From Symsagittifera roscoffensis (Eukaryota > Xenacoelomorpha > Acoela > Convolutidae): DNA of 64,000 bases. The stretch's first letter is position 1, and each line of letters starts with the position of its first letter. Positions 36,401 through 48,400 of the stretch are shown here, piece by piece. The position numbers were made by a program, and so were the translations under genes. The stretch lies in assembly GCF_963678635.1 (NCBI RefSeq), contig NC_087070.1, forward strand, positions 45,801,467 to 45,865,466. The letters are read 5' to 3'. The notes beneath the pieces were generated by a model. The model saw nothing but the letters and a program-made list of their open reading frames with translations, searched no databases and was not told where the DNA came from.

Positions 36401-39400
36401 CGTGTACGTGGACTTCCTGGAGCTGCGGATTGCAAAATTGATCCCTTAGAGCTGTGAGGCTGTTCTCCACGTTCGCTCTGATTGCTACTGGCAGCGTCTG
36501 GTAAAACAGCAGTGCCGCTTCTCGTAGATGTAGTTGTAAGAAGTTCGCTTGTTGGCCAGGGTCGATTCCCGCTACTCCGATGTATCCTCGGAACAATTGC
36601 TCAAACTGCTGAATTTTATCTGTTTCCGTTCCTCCGTAAGGTTCGACCGCAATTTGCGCGTGTGCCATCTTATTACAGTTGGATGAATATCAAGTTTATG
36701 AAACAGTTGATGTGCGCTAATCTCCACAAAACAAAGTTAAAATCAATATTTTATTCGTATTTCTCGGTAAATACTCGTGTTTGGTCATAAATCGGAATAT
36801 ATCCACAATTTTTTGTATAAACGGACATAATCAGTCATAAACGACTATAACTCAAACTTTTTACTTACATCATCGTATATCGGACGCAACGCCAGCTTGA
36901 CTTTTTCCGAAACTGCTTCACTTTTGAAGCAATTAAAAACCAGCTTGACTTTTGCAGAAACTGCAAAAGTGCAAAAAAAAACTGCTCTTTTGTAGTTCGT
37001 AGTTTTAAATTTGAACGATTTATGTTTCACGCATTAGTTACGTTTTGCGCTGCAACATCCTCCGCCCCTAAAGACGGAAGAACAGGTGCGAGTTTTACGA
37101 TCGGTCGTATCAGCTCGCTCGTAACAGTTTTGATATCGGCGGATCGGGCGCATCCGTTTTTGCCGTAGTGTAGTTTAGCAATACGGGCGAGTGGGTAATG
37201 CCCACGTTGGCTGTCGGGTTCGACTACCCAAACCAAGTCGCCGGTTTTCAGTGTGACATCCGAATCATTATGCCACTTTGCTCTCTTGTTGAGAGATGGT
37301 ACATATTCACGCAGCCAGCGTGACCAAACTGCGTTAGCGTACGATTGTGCTCTGACGTAACGCTTTTTATAATCAAAGTTATCTTCGAAACTTAACGACG
37401 GGAAGCTAGCTACGCTGTGACCGAGAATGAAGTGATTCGGGGTGAGTGCCTCTACGTCGTGCGGATCGGAACTGACCGGAGTGATCGGTCTTGCGTTAAG
37501 TAATTGTTCAACTAGGCAGAGCGTTGTTCCTAGAACTTCCTCAGTTAATCTCCTGTTGCCTAATATGTCGTACAACACTCGCTTAACACTTCTCACTAGC
37601 CGCTCCCAGGCGCCACCGTGATGAGGGGCACTGGGCGGGTTAAACTTCCACTTAATGCCTTTGTGGACGAAAACGGCCGGGGCGACTTTGTTCCAATTTT
37701 GGACACAGGATAGGAGCTCCTTTTGAGCACCAACAAAATTCGTGCCATTGTCAGAAAGAATGGTTTTGGGGGTACCTCGCCTTGCAATAAATCGCTCTAC
37801 GCCCATTACGCAGGAACTAGTATCGAGAGATGGAACCAACTCGATGTGAACTGCTCGAGTCGTGAGGCAGGTAAATAGGAAACCCCATCTCTTTTCTGTA
37901 CTTCGGCGTATTAGCACTTGAAACGGGCCAAAGTAATCAACACCTGTGTTGGAGAAGGGAGGCTGCTTGTAACCCAGTCTTTCAATCGGTAGGTCAGACA
38001 TAATGGACACAACTGTTTTTGCTTTGCGCTTACGGCATGTTATGCAAGTATTTTCGATGTTCCCAAGTAACCAGCGCAACTTCAGAACAATGTATTTCAA
38101 CTGAACTACAGCACGCATGTAATCCAACCCCTGATGTGCATGTTGAAAGTGCATATGCCTAATCAACATATGAGCAACTCGGTGTCGACCATCCAGTATT
38201 ATTGGATGTTTGCTATCAAAGTCGGTATCAACAAGACGGCTGATACGTCCAGTTGAACGCAGGATGCCAGCTGGGCCGATGAACGGAGAATATTTAGCAT
38301 TCCGACTTTTCTTTGTTATCAGTTTATCGGACTGAAGTATTTTCACTTCGGCAGGAAATGATTCGGACTGAGCGAGATAAATGAGCTTCTGCTCGGCAAT
38401 ATCTAACTCGGACGGGTCGGTTATTTCAAGCGTTTTTGTACGGAAGTGTTTATGCGATGGTAACACACGAAGCATAAACGCTAAAACACGTTTGTACTTT
38501 ACAATTGAGCTGAATTTATCCCAATTTTTAAACAGACGGATCGACGGCGCTTTCTCAGATGAAGCATCAACAACAAACGTAGATGCAGTCTCAAGGCATG
38601 TATCAATGTCACAGAGTGGGCCTTTTAATTGGATCTTTTTGATGACATCAGTGTTCGGCTTGAATGGCCAATCACATGTCCTCAATATACTAGGGCCTCT
38701 AACCCAGCTGGTATCCTTGAGGGCTTCCGAAGAAATCCCTCGTGTGCCGGTATCAGCTGGGTTATCACCACTGAGTACATGATTCCATTGATCAATGGTG
38801 GTGGACTCCAAGATTTCACCAGTGCGGTTTCCAACAAACACAGCAAGTTTGTTGCACGAGTTAAGCCACTGGAGAACGGTGGTAGAATCAGTCCACATGA
38901 ATACATTGTTTACTTTGAAAGTAAGCGCTTTCAAAATCTCTTCTTTGAGTCGAGTCGCAAGCAGAGCAGCCTGAAGCTCTAACTTGGGAATGGAGAGCAT
39001 CTTCATAGGCGCTACACGGGCTTTCCCAAATACAAAAGCTAACTCGGTCTTTTGCGATTTAGCAAGTCGGGCTCGGAGAAACGATACGGCGCAAAAAACG
39101 TCCTACGAACTATCACCGAACGTGTGAAGTTCACAGCGGTCGAACGGTTCGGTAAAGTAGCTACGAGGTATCGTCAGAGTACCTAATAGTGGAAGTCCTG
39201 AGTGCCAATCTAGAAATTGTTGTTTAATTTCCTCTGGGAGATCATCATCCCACTTTTGACCACTGATTCTCCATATGTCTTTTAGTAAAAGGCGCGCTTT
39301 CACAGTAAATGGAGCTACCAGTCCTATTGGATCAAAAACTGAGGAAACAAAACTCAACACGGTGCGTTGAGTAATTGCTTTATCTAGTGGTCGATCAACA

Positions 39401-42400
39401 CCTCTACTTACTACTAGGGTATCTTTTACATGATCCCACCTGAGACCAAGAACATGCGACGATTGGTCTGGACTCTTACAAATATCCTTAACTGACGGGT
39501 TGGACTCACGGTTGTCCGGATTAAGAGCGGTTGTAACTTCGGGTACATTGCTAACAAACTTTGTCAGGTTAAACCCACCTAATTTGAGCATTGCGACTAA
39601 GTCTTTACTTAGGCTAAGAGCGTCAGCGGTATTTTCGAACGAGTCAAGATAGTCGTCCATGTAAAACTTCTGGACAACGGCTGAAGCGGCTTCGGGGTAT
39701 TCAGCTTGATTATCAGAAGCAGTTTTTTGTAGCGCGAAATTCGCACAAGTTGGCGAATCACGAGCGCCAAAAATATGACGGGTGTATTGGTGAACCACCA
39801 CACTTGAAGTGGGGTCCTCCCGCCACAAAAAACGGAGAGACGGTTGATCTCGCGCAAGTACTCCAACTTGTAAGAACATACCTTCTATGTCCGCTGAGAC
39901 GGCGTACTTGTGTTGACGGAACCTCAACAGTACAAAAATAAGATTTTGAAGGAGATCCGGGCCAACCAAGAGAGATCTATTTAAGGAAGTGCCATGAAAT
40001 TTGGATGCTCCATTGAGCACACGGCGCACCTTGCCGGGTTTGTTCGGGTTCAAAACCGGATGGTGTGGAAGATACCACTCACGTTCGGCTCGTGAGCTGG
40101 GATCGTGCGGGTTGACGGTTATGACATATCCTTTACTTATATCTTCTCTGATTGTTTCGGTATACTTCTCGCGAAGTAACGGATCTTTATCTAATCTTTT
40201 CTCTAACGACTTTAATTGGGCTAATGAAGAATAATAATTGTTAGGCAAGCTAACATCATTATCACTCCACAGCATCGGTACAGTATAACGCTCACCATCG
40301 TGAACGGTTTCAGTTTTTAGGATCGACAAAGCACGCTTGTCTGCGGCGGAACGGGCATCTACTTGCTTGAACGCACCATACGACTCTAACTCATACCAAG
40401 TTTTGATTTGGTCGGTCAGAGAAGTATCGTCCGTGACGCAGTTAAAGGAAGAAGAATTTAAGGACGAACGATCAGGAGACGGACCACTAATGACCCAACC
40501 TATCGGAAGTCGGACGGCGCACGGTGAGTCAAGTTCATCTCCGAAGACATGTTCCAGGGGTCTTATCGCATGATAGAAGTCCTGTCCTATAACTATCTCA
40601 ATCTCTTTGTAATTATACGCAGTCGTCTTTAACGGGGCTAGTTGCGGGTATTTGACCTGCAATTCGGAAACGTTTATAACATCGGGTCCTATATACATGT
40701 TGTGCTTAACGAAAGCGACAAACGAAAACGAAAATTCACTTTCATTGGGCTTTGCGGAAACTTTCAAGTGAACTCGTTGAGTTTTAGATACCTTGGCTGA
40801 GTTAAAACCATCGGTCGTAACATTTACGGGCGTGCCAACTAATTTCAGACGTTCAACGAGTGCCGCGGAAACCCAAGAATGAGTGGAACCGGTGTCACAA
40901 AGTGCTAGTGCATTCGAATTTTCCGAACCAGAGGACACATCTACCAACGCAACGGGAAGAATACCTTTTGCAGTTCCCTCACAAGGTTTAACACAAGCTG
41001 CGTTGTTTGCAGAAGTAGTGTTTGTATTAGTTTGAGTCGATGGTGATCGGTCGGCCTCTTTGGGCGGGAAAACTTTCTCGGCTCCATGAAGAAGCACATT
41101 GTGAGTGCTCTCAGAGTCCTGTTTTGGGCATTTTCTTGCCTTTTGGCACTTTCGGAAGGTATGGTTGCCTTGTAAACAAGAAAAACAGAGCTTTTGTTCT
41201 GCTACATATTTAGCCCTTTGTGTTGCGTTTTTCTCTTTGAACACGGAACAGTTCCAGGGTGCATGCTGCCCTTTGCATAGCGAGCATGGAGGAAACCTTG
41301 TCTTTTCTCTACTTTTCTCATCCTTAGAACTTACCTTAGTGTTACCTGCAAGCACTTTTGTAACTACTTTTTGTTAAACTGGCTGCTCGACTTTGACTAA
41401 AGATTTCAATCGCTCATGGCCTTCTGCCTTATTCTTAAGCCAATCGTTGAAGTCTAGCAATGTTAATCGCTGCCAATGTTGTCTAAAAGTATGCATGGAC
41501 CATGCCTCTTTTAGATTTGGAGGAAGCTTACTGACGGCTTGATTTAATAGGTTCACACTTTTCAAGTCGTCATTGAACGACAAAGACTTAAAAACAGCTA
41601 CGAGCCCAGAAATCACCGCAGAAAAACTTATAACATGGTCAGAGTTGTGCATCTTCAATGCGGGAAAATTCTTCAACTTATCCAAATGTGCACCAACTAC
41701 AACATGAGGCTGCCCAAACTTTCTCTGGAGAGTTGCTAGAGCATCCTTATACAACACTCCACTGTAGCCGTATTCCGCAATTGCACTCTTGGCTTTGTCT
41801 TTAACGTGCGTTTTCAGATATTTGAGTTTTTCATCATCAGTTAGCATAGCCGAATCAACTGTTGCTTGGAACTGCCCGAACCATTCATACCAGTTAAGTG
41901 GTTCTCCATCAAACACTTCCAAGTTCAACTCCGGTAGACGGTCTTTGCGGCTATGCAGAATGATATCTGCTAACTCTCTCGCCGAGATGGGTTGTTCGCT
42001 ATTAGGCACGTAAGACGGGCCCGTAGTGGGCGCAGGATATGTAGGTGGATAACCTTGATGCGCTGTTTCAACAACTGGATGAGTTTGCGGCTGGGTGTAA
42101 TACACAGTCCCAGAACTTGTATAAGGAACTACGGTGTTTGGTGGAACAACAGGAGTTGTCACTGAGAAAACGTTTGAGGGCGGTGCGCAGTATTGAGGAA
42201 CTGGCATCGTTTGCGCAGTCGCGGCAGGTCTCCACAAACTGCTATACGGGTTATAGTGTTCACTTGAGAAACTTGTTGGGTTGTTTGGAACATTTATAGG
42301 TTGATGGGATGGCGCTGCAGGCGCCTGATACCCAGTTGAAACAGGGCCGGAATGTGGCTGACTGACCGGAAGCAAAGAGGGAATAGGAACGGTTGACGGG

Positions 42401-45400
42401 ACAAATGGTTGAATAATCGGAAGCGAAATGGGAATCGGAACGGTTAATGGAGGAACAACAGGTTGACTCGCCGGAAGCGAAACTGGATTAGTAACGGTCG
42501 ACACAGAAGGCGGTGCCACATTAATGGTGGGATTACCAAAGGGCATTGAAGCGGGAATGCTACCACTTGCTTGTGGTATCAGATTGTGATTTTGCGAAAC
42601 TTCAGCATGAGGTGTTGAAGCTAAGTGTGGAGTAACAAAGTTTGAGCTGGAGGCAACGAACTGTGGTAAACTAGATGGGTTCTCGATTGAGTGCAATGAC
42701 AGACGCGATTGGACCAAACTTGATCTCTGAGCCTGAATTCGATTCCTATTGTGGCCTCCCGGTTCACTGTATGTGGTTTGACCAGCGTTGACGACGGCAC
42801 CCCCGCTGACGACGGCACCAACCACTTGCAAAACATCAGTAGCAATCAAAGTGGAACTCTCGACTACTGGATGACTTTGCTCTGAGCTTGCAACAACTTC
42901 GGCCTGCTCTTGCTCAGTGACAACGTTTTCTACCCATTGTTCAGTACGTTGTGGGTCAACATGTGTTACGCTAGCATTTCCTATCTTCTCACTTGCTGCA
43001 GAAAGCTCTTCTTCCAACTCGAATTCCTTTAACTCAATTTCAGTCAGTTTCTTGCGGTGTACCTCAGCTAGTTCTTCCAACTCTAAACTTCCTTGCTGTT
43101 CTTTTGTTTTATTTTGCTGCGCTTTCAACTTCAATGACACCTTTGCTTGTCTCTCAAGTTCCTCTTGCTGCTTCTTCAAAACCAACAAATCTCGCCTCTT
43201 CTCAGTTGATGTTTTTGACTGCGCGACGGTATAGCGACTGGATTTATGCGAACCTGATTTATGATGTCGACTACTGTACCGCGACACCTTAGAGCGCGCA
43301 TCTGCTTCATGTGAATCTTGTGGTTGTGTTGTTACGATCGTACTTAACGATTCTGCAACATTGTCAAGCTCTGTTTCCTCAGGTTCAACGTTTAAGCAAG
43401 CTTTATATGATGCAGCCTTCTGTAAAACTGTATCGTTTCTTGATGTAACCGTATGAAGCCACATATCCTGCGCTGGTATCAATTTATCAGGATCAACACT
43501 TTTAGAAGCTAACTTAATCAATTCCTCATTTATTTCAACTGCAGTCTCTATCAGGCTCTTGCAATTCTGAATCTGAGTGTCAATCTTTGATGAGCGACTC
43601 TGACTTTCAATGTTCTCAATTATAATTTCATGGCACTTGTACAGTTCATTTTCAAGCTTGGTTCGCTTCGCAAATAACCTTTGAACCCTCTTCTGAAAGT
43701 TCTCATCCATGGCTCTAGGGTCTATACTTAACTCAAACTATACTTAACGGTTATCGGGCGTTTGCGGGGCGATTCGGAACGGTTTTCGGTGAGTAAAGTT
43801 ACCAATGGGGCTGGGGATTAAGTAAGTCGGTTGATATCAAACAACACACACGGAGTAAACCTGAGGATGAAAAAAACCAACTTAACTTACTTAATATCAC
43901 CTCCCTGACCACTTAGGATGATGTTACGGCGTACGAAATTTGTTGAACGGTCGTACGACGGTGCGTCACTACTAATCGGCTAGTAGCTCGACGAATTACC
44001 AAGAGGTTTGGGAATTAAGCAAGTCGGTTGAACACCAACAACACACGCGGAGCAAACCTGAGGATGAAAGACAACAACTTAACTTGCTTAATTTTACCGT
44101 CCCGGACCACTTAGTCAGTCGTTGCGAAACGAATGTTTTGAAAAGCGAACGAATGCAAACAGGTATCAAGTCGTTGTAAACCTTAAGTTTACCTATGGGG
44201 TTGGAGAATCAGGCAAATCGGTTAACTCTCAACAACACACGCGGAGTGAACCTGAGGATGAAAAAAAATTAACTTAACTTGCCTGATATTAACTACCCAG
44301 ACAACTAAACATACTTTAACTATACGGTTCAACGGAGTTTTGGACTAATTTTTCAGAAAATTTTCAATTTTCAAACAAAATTTTGTTTAGTTTGGTTAGT
44401 GGATTCGAGTCATAACTGGTATCAAAAAACTAGTCTAGTAACCGTTAGTCTATGTTCCGATATTATAAATTTTCAATTCATCAAAAAAATAGCCAACATT
44501 TTGGCTATCGAGCAAAAAATCTAGTTTCGGTTATCTAGTACCCGATTTAGAGCAATTTTTCTAATTTCAGTTTAATCAAACTGGCCAAAAATTTTCGGGT
44601 ATCGAGAAAAATTAGGGGTGAGTACTGGCGTTGTGTCTCACATTTATAATATAAAACATCGTATCCGTAATTTATCAAAATTAAAAGTTTAGGTTCGGTC
44701 TTACAGTTTTTGTGAAGATTGGGTGCACCGGCGAACCTGTATGAAGGCCTATTCCGCTTCCTCTTCTTGTCCGTCAAACTTTTAAGGGAAAGTTGACCTC
44801 ACTACAGAACAAACCAATTCTGCTGGCGGTTCGAACCAGCCCTTGGCTACTAGACGAAACAGCTGGTGGATAGTGTCCCCGAGTGTTCGTTTGAAATGCT
44901 TTCCCGGTTGGTTGCTACTGCGGTCACTGTGTACACCAAGGCAGAGAAATACACCGTCGTCCTGTTCGATACACTCGATTTCGTAATTGTGGCTGGGATA
45001 CTCGATATTTGCCAGTTAAATGTTGAGTATTAGAGGCTGGAATGGACACACTAGATTTCGTAATCGTGACTGGGATACTCGATATTTGCCAGTTAAATGT
45101 TGTGTATTAGAGGCTGGGATGGACACACTAGATTTCGTAATCGTGACTGGGATACTCCCTACTGAATTTATGTGTGTCCCTTGTGGGGCGCCAAAATGTG
45201 CGCTAATCTCCACAAAACAAAGTTAAAATCAATATTTTATTCGTATTTCTCGGTAAATACTCGTGTTTGGTCATAAATCGGAATATATCCACAATTTTTT
45301 GTATAAACGGACATAATCAGTCATAAACGACTATAACTCAAACTTTTTACTTACATCATCGTATATCGGACGCAAAGCCAGCTTGACTTTTTCCGAAACT

Positions 45401-48400
45401 GCTTGACTTTTGAAGCAATTAAAACCAGCTTGACTTTTGCAGAAACTGCAAAAGTGCAAAAAAAAAAACTGCTCTTTTGTAGGTCGTAGTTTTAAATTTG
45501 AACGATTTATGTTTCACGCATTAGTTACGTTTTGCGCTGCAACAGTTGATGATAAAGCACAGCACTTAGTCGCTTCAAGGGGAACACGAGGAAACTTTGC
45601 TAGACTTTCGCAACTTTGGATTATTTATACTTTATGCAGCTTTTGCTATTCTGTTTTTGGTTATTATTGCCATCAGGTTTGCTAATATTTCCGTTACTTC
45701 ACTTTTTTGTGGGTGGGGAACTTATTAGTTACAATATCAAATTACTGCAATTGGGAGTTTTGAGTTTATCTGTTTTACTGTTTTGGCGTTGAAAACCTTT
45801 CATCTACTTCCTTTTCTGCCTTGTCAGAAGCTCACTTGACATACCATCTGACTGGAGCCAAAAGTAGAGAAGTTGTAGGACACAATCCACATATCTGCTT
45901 CTGTAGATTGAGGAAGTTGTCAGCCCAGAGATGTTGAAAAATTGTGAGTGTCTTCTTTTCCTTTCTTTCTCTGTTTGTTGTTTAATGAATGTTGCTCTGC
46001 CGCCAACATCTGAGCATTGCTGTGCTGATCAAGCTGTTTTTCGCTGCTCTGCGTCAGCAAAGTTGTTGTCACTTTCTGCTCAAATTATGATGTTTGGAAT
46101 TGCCGATGACTGTTTCGAATCCAGCAGTAGAAACTCCCGCGAAAGTCACCATATAATATTCCGTATCTGGCGGATGGATAATACGGATATATTGTCGTTT
46201 AGTGTAATGCGAGCTGTTCAATTGGTAATTTTATTTAGCGCTCCTGGCTATCAATTGTATTTAGATTGGATTCATTATTTTAGATATGTCTCGAGCGGTT
46301 AAGACCTATCTTGTTTAAAGGATGCTGGTTCCGATTCCTAGCTTCTGATATCTCTCAAGCCGATCGGCGCAAGTAAGAGCATGATTAGGATATTTTAGTC
46401 AGTTGACTTGTCTCCAATTGATTTCTAGCTCGATATAAGATTCCAATGATTGGTATTAATTACCATCAATGTTTACATAGTTAAATAAATATATGATGCA
46501 GCTCTATTTTATCATCAAGGTGAATTATGTAATCTATTCGGTTCAAATGATTAATTAGAATGAATGACATCATGAAGGGATGTCACAATAGGGTACTTGC
46601 TAAGATAATTTTTAAAAAAATCTAAAAAAACAGTCAAAATTTCAAAAAGCTGACTTTCCAAAAACTGTAACTTTTTCTGCAATACAATTGCAACCGCTTC
46701 AAAAGAGAAGATTCTCCAAAACCGGGTTCAAGTTTCTCGATCGAACCCGAACTCTTTTCCGAAGAAGTGGCAGTGTACTTTTCGAGAAAATCAAAAAATT
46801 TACCAAAAAACGTTCAATAAACTAAAAATTTGACTTTTCGCAAATCAAACTTATTTGAGTAACAATATGCATAAGAGCTTATGCAAACGAGAGATTCACT
46901 CAATCTGTTGTTTCGATTTAACGCATTATCTCAGATTTCGGAAGGTAGTTCTGGAGAAAAGTCAGATAGTTTCATAAAACGGTGCAAAAAACCAATTATC
47001 GATTTTTACGCGGGCAATAATTTCCGTGCGGTAGAAAATCAGCGTAGTCGATTATCCAGGAAAGCTTCAAGCTACCAGTTTTTTCAATTGAACCTAAAAT
47101 CTCAGATTTCCGAAGGTACTTTTCGAGGCAAAAAAACAAGAACGGACAAAAAATTAAAAACAGGACTTTTTCGGGAGTCATTTACTTTGACATGAAAAAT
47201 GAGCGTAGCCACGCATGCTTAAGAGCTTCCCACATACCGTTCATTTCTAGATTGAACCCAAAATCTCAGATTTGGGCTGATAGTTTTGGAGAACCGTCAA
47301 AAAGAATTTAGAAAAAACGGTTAAGAAAATATACAGTTCAGTATTTGACTATTCCGAGGTCCATAACTTATTGTAGAAAATTTGGACGTATGCAGGAGAG
47401 TTTTCAATAATTCGTTCTATCCATTGAATCCAAAATCTCAAATTTGGGAGAGTAATTTTCGAAAAGAGGAAAAAATCCAAAAATGTGGGTCAAATATTCA
47501 ACCCAGCCCCCCCCCCCCCCCCCGCAAGTCTTTCCATTGATACGCCATTTTTTTTAAATTCGGTAACTGAAATTTTTACAAAAGCAAAAAAAATCCAAAA
47601 CGTCTCACAAAAGTTGAAATAAAAACCTATGCATGATTTTGTCGAACAGGAATTATTGGTCATCGAAAATACACAAAATAAGTCGACGACATCGATACAA
47701 CATCAGCCAAATAGATTTCGTCGAAAAAAATTTAAAAATCAAAATCAGACTAGGTAAATAGAAAAATTACAAAACTGCAATTATAGTAAAAACAACAAAT
47801 ATGGATCAAAATAAATCCTGTTTTACAAAGTGAGCCAATAAAATTTAGTACCAGATAACATAAACGATATTTTAAACAAAAACGGAAAAGAAACCAAAAA
47901 AACTAGGCCGAAAACCACGAATCCGAAAAAATCAACGTTTTTCAAGAAATTTATTTTTAAAAAAATGATGCCCGACACGTACTCCACGTATTAAATCCTA
48001 GATGAGGTAGTTTTATTTGAATTTAAGAAATTGAGCATGTCATGAAATTTACCATTCCTACAAAAATGACCCTTCTTGGAACTAAGTTATTTACGGGGAA
48101 AAATCTAGTACCAGATTGCAATATCCTTGCTTACCGCAAGGGTAAATAAACGCAAGATTAATGAACGTTTTTAATGAAGTAGAAACAAGCTGATTTTTTT
48201 TAAAAAAGAACCAGCACACGGTACAATAGATAACTCTGAAAAGAATTATTCATTTTTTGGCAAAATTTGAAGCGAGCGTTGCCTAAAAAAAACGCTGAGA
48301 TCTAAGAAAACTGTCCACATAAGCTGTCAAAACCACTAAGCTTTTCGAGGTCTCGAAAAAACGTTAGATTTTTTTTCGTACCTCAACAAATTGATTTTGA

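Larger units (their letters stand above)
34852..38191. repeat. Chimeric segment copy S3 (continuous with BEL)
   Basis: Third copy, shorter by the 11-bp duplication. Its right end runs on into the rest of the BEL element, so it holds the original right boundary. Its gag keeps CAA where S1 and S2 have TAA, but has a different TAA (AAA in S1 and S2) at about 35610. Confidence 0.9.
36706..45549 (-). mobile_element. BEL/Pao LTR retrotransposon inserted in the Gypsy leader
   Basis: LTRs at 45197-45544 and 36711-37057, with an exact 5-bp target duplication gttga (36706-36710 and 45545-45549). The internal region holds a primer-binding site, a structured leader, and gag-pol in a single frame of 6.7 kb interrupted by only two stop codons (TAA 41376-41374, TAG 39105-39103). 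The insertion point is 38 bp upstream of the Gypsy gag ATG. LTRs differ by only a few bases, so the insertion is recent compared with the Gypsy host. Confidence 0.93.
20591..46586 (-). mobile_element. Ty3/Gypsy LTR element with macrodomain-bearing Pol, carrying a nested BEL insertion
   Basis: Direct 435-bp repeats at 20591-21025 and 46152-46586 bound gag, protease, RT, RNase H, integrase and a macrodomain, all on the minus strand. Removing the BEL element (8.84 kb) and two extra 3.35-kb segment copies leaves about 10.5 kb including the LTRs. A TGG-initial primer-binding site abuts the 5' LTR. No polypurine tract or target duplication was convincing, so the element is probably old. Coding is broken by frameshifts in gag, between protease and RT, after RT, after RNase H and in the integrase, and by a stop at 27540-27542. 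The integrase tail plus macrodomain is one open 503-codon frame. Confidence 0.85.

Noticed and set aside
45931-46302. 123-codon plus-strand ORF
   Set aside because: It spans the Gypsy leader and part of the LTR in antisense and has no similarity to a protein family.
20560-46600. A 4-6 bp target duplication around the Gypsy LTRs
   Set aside because: Flanks gacagg and aatagg do not match convincingly at any reasonable LTR boundary, so I do not claim one.
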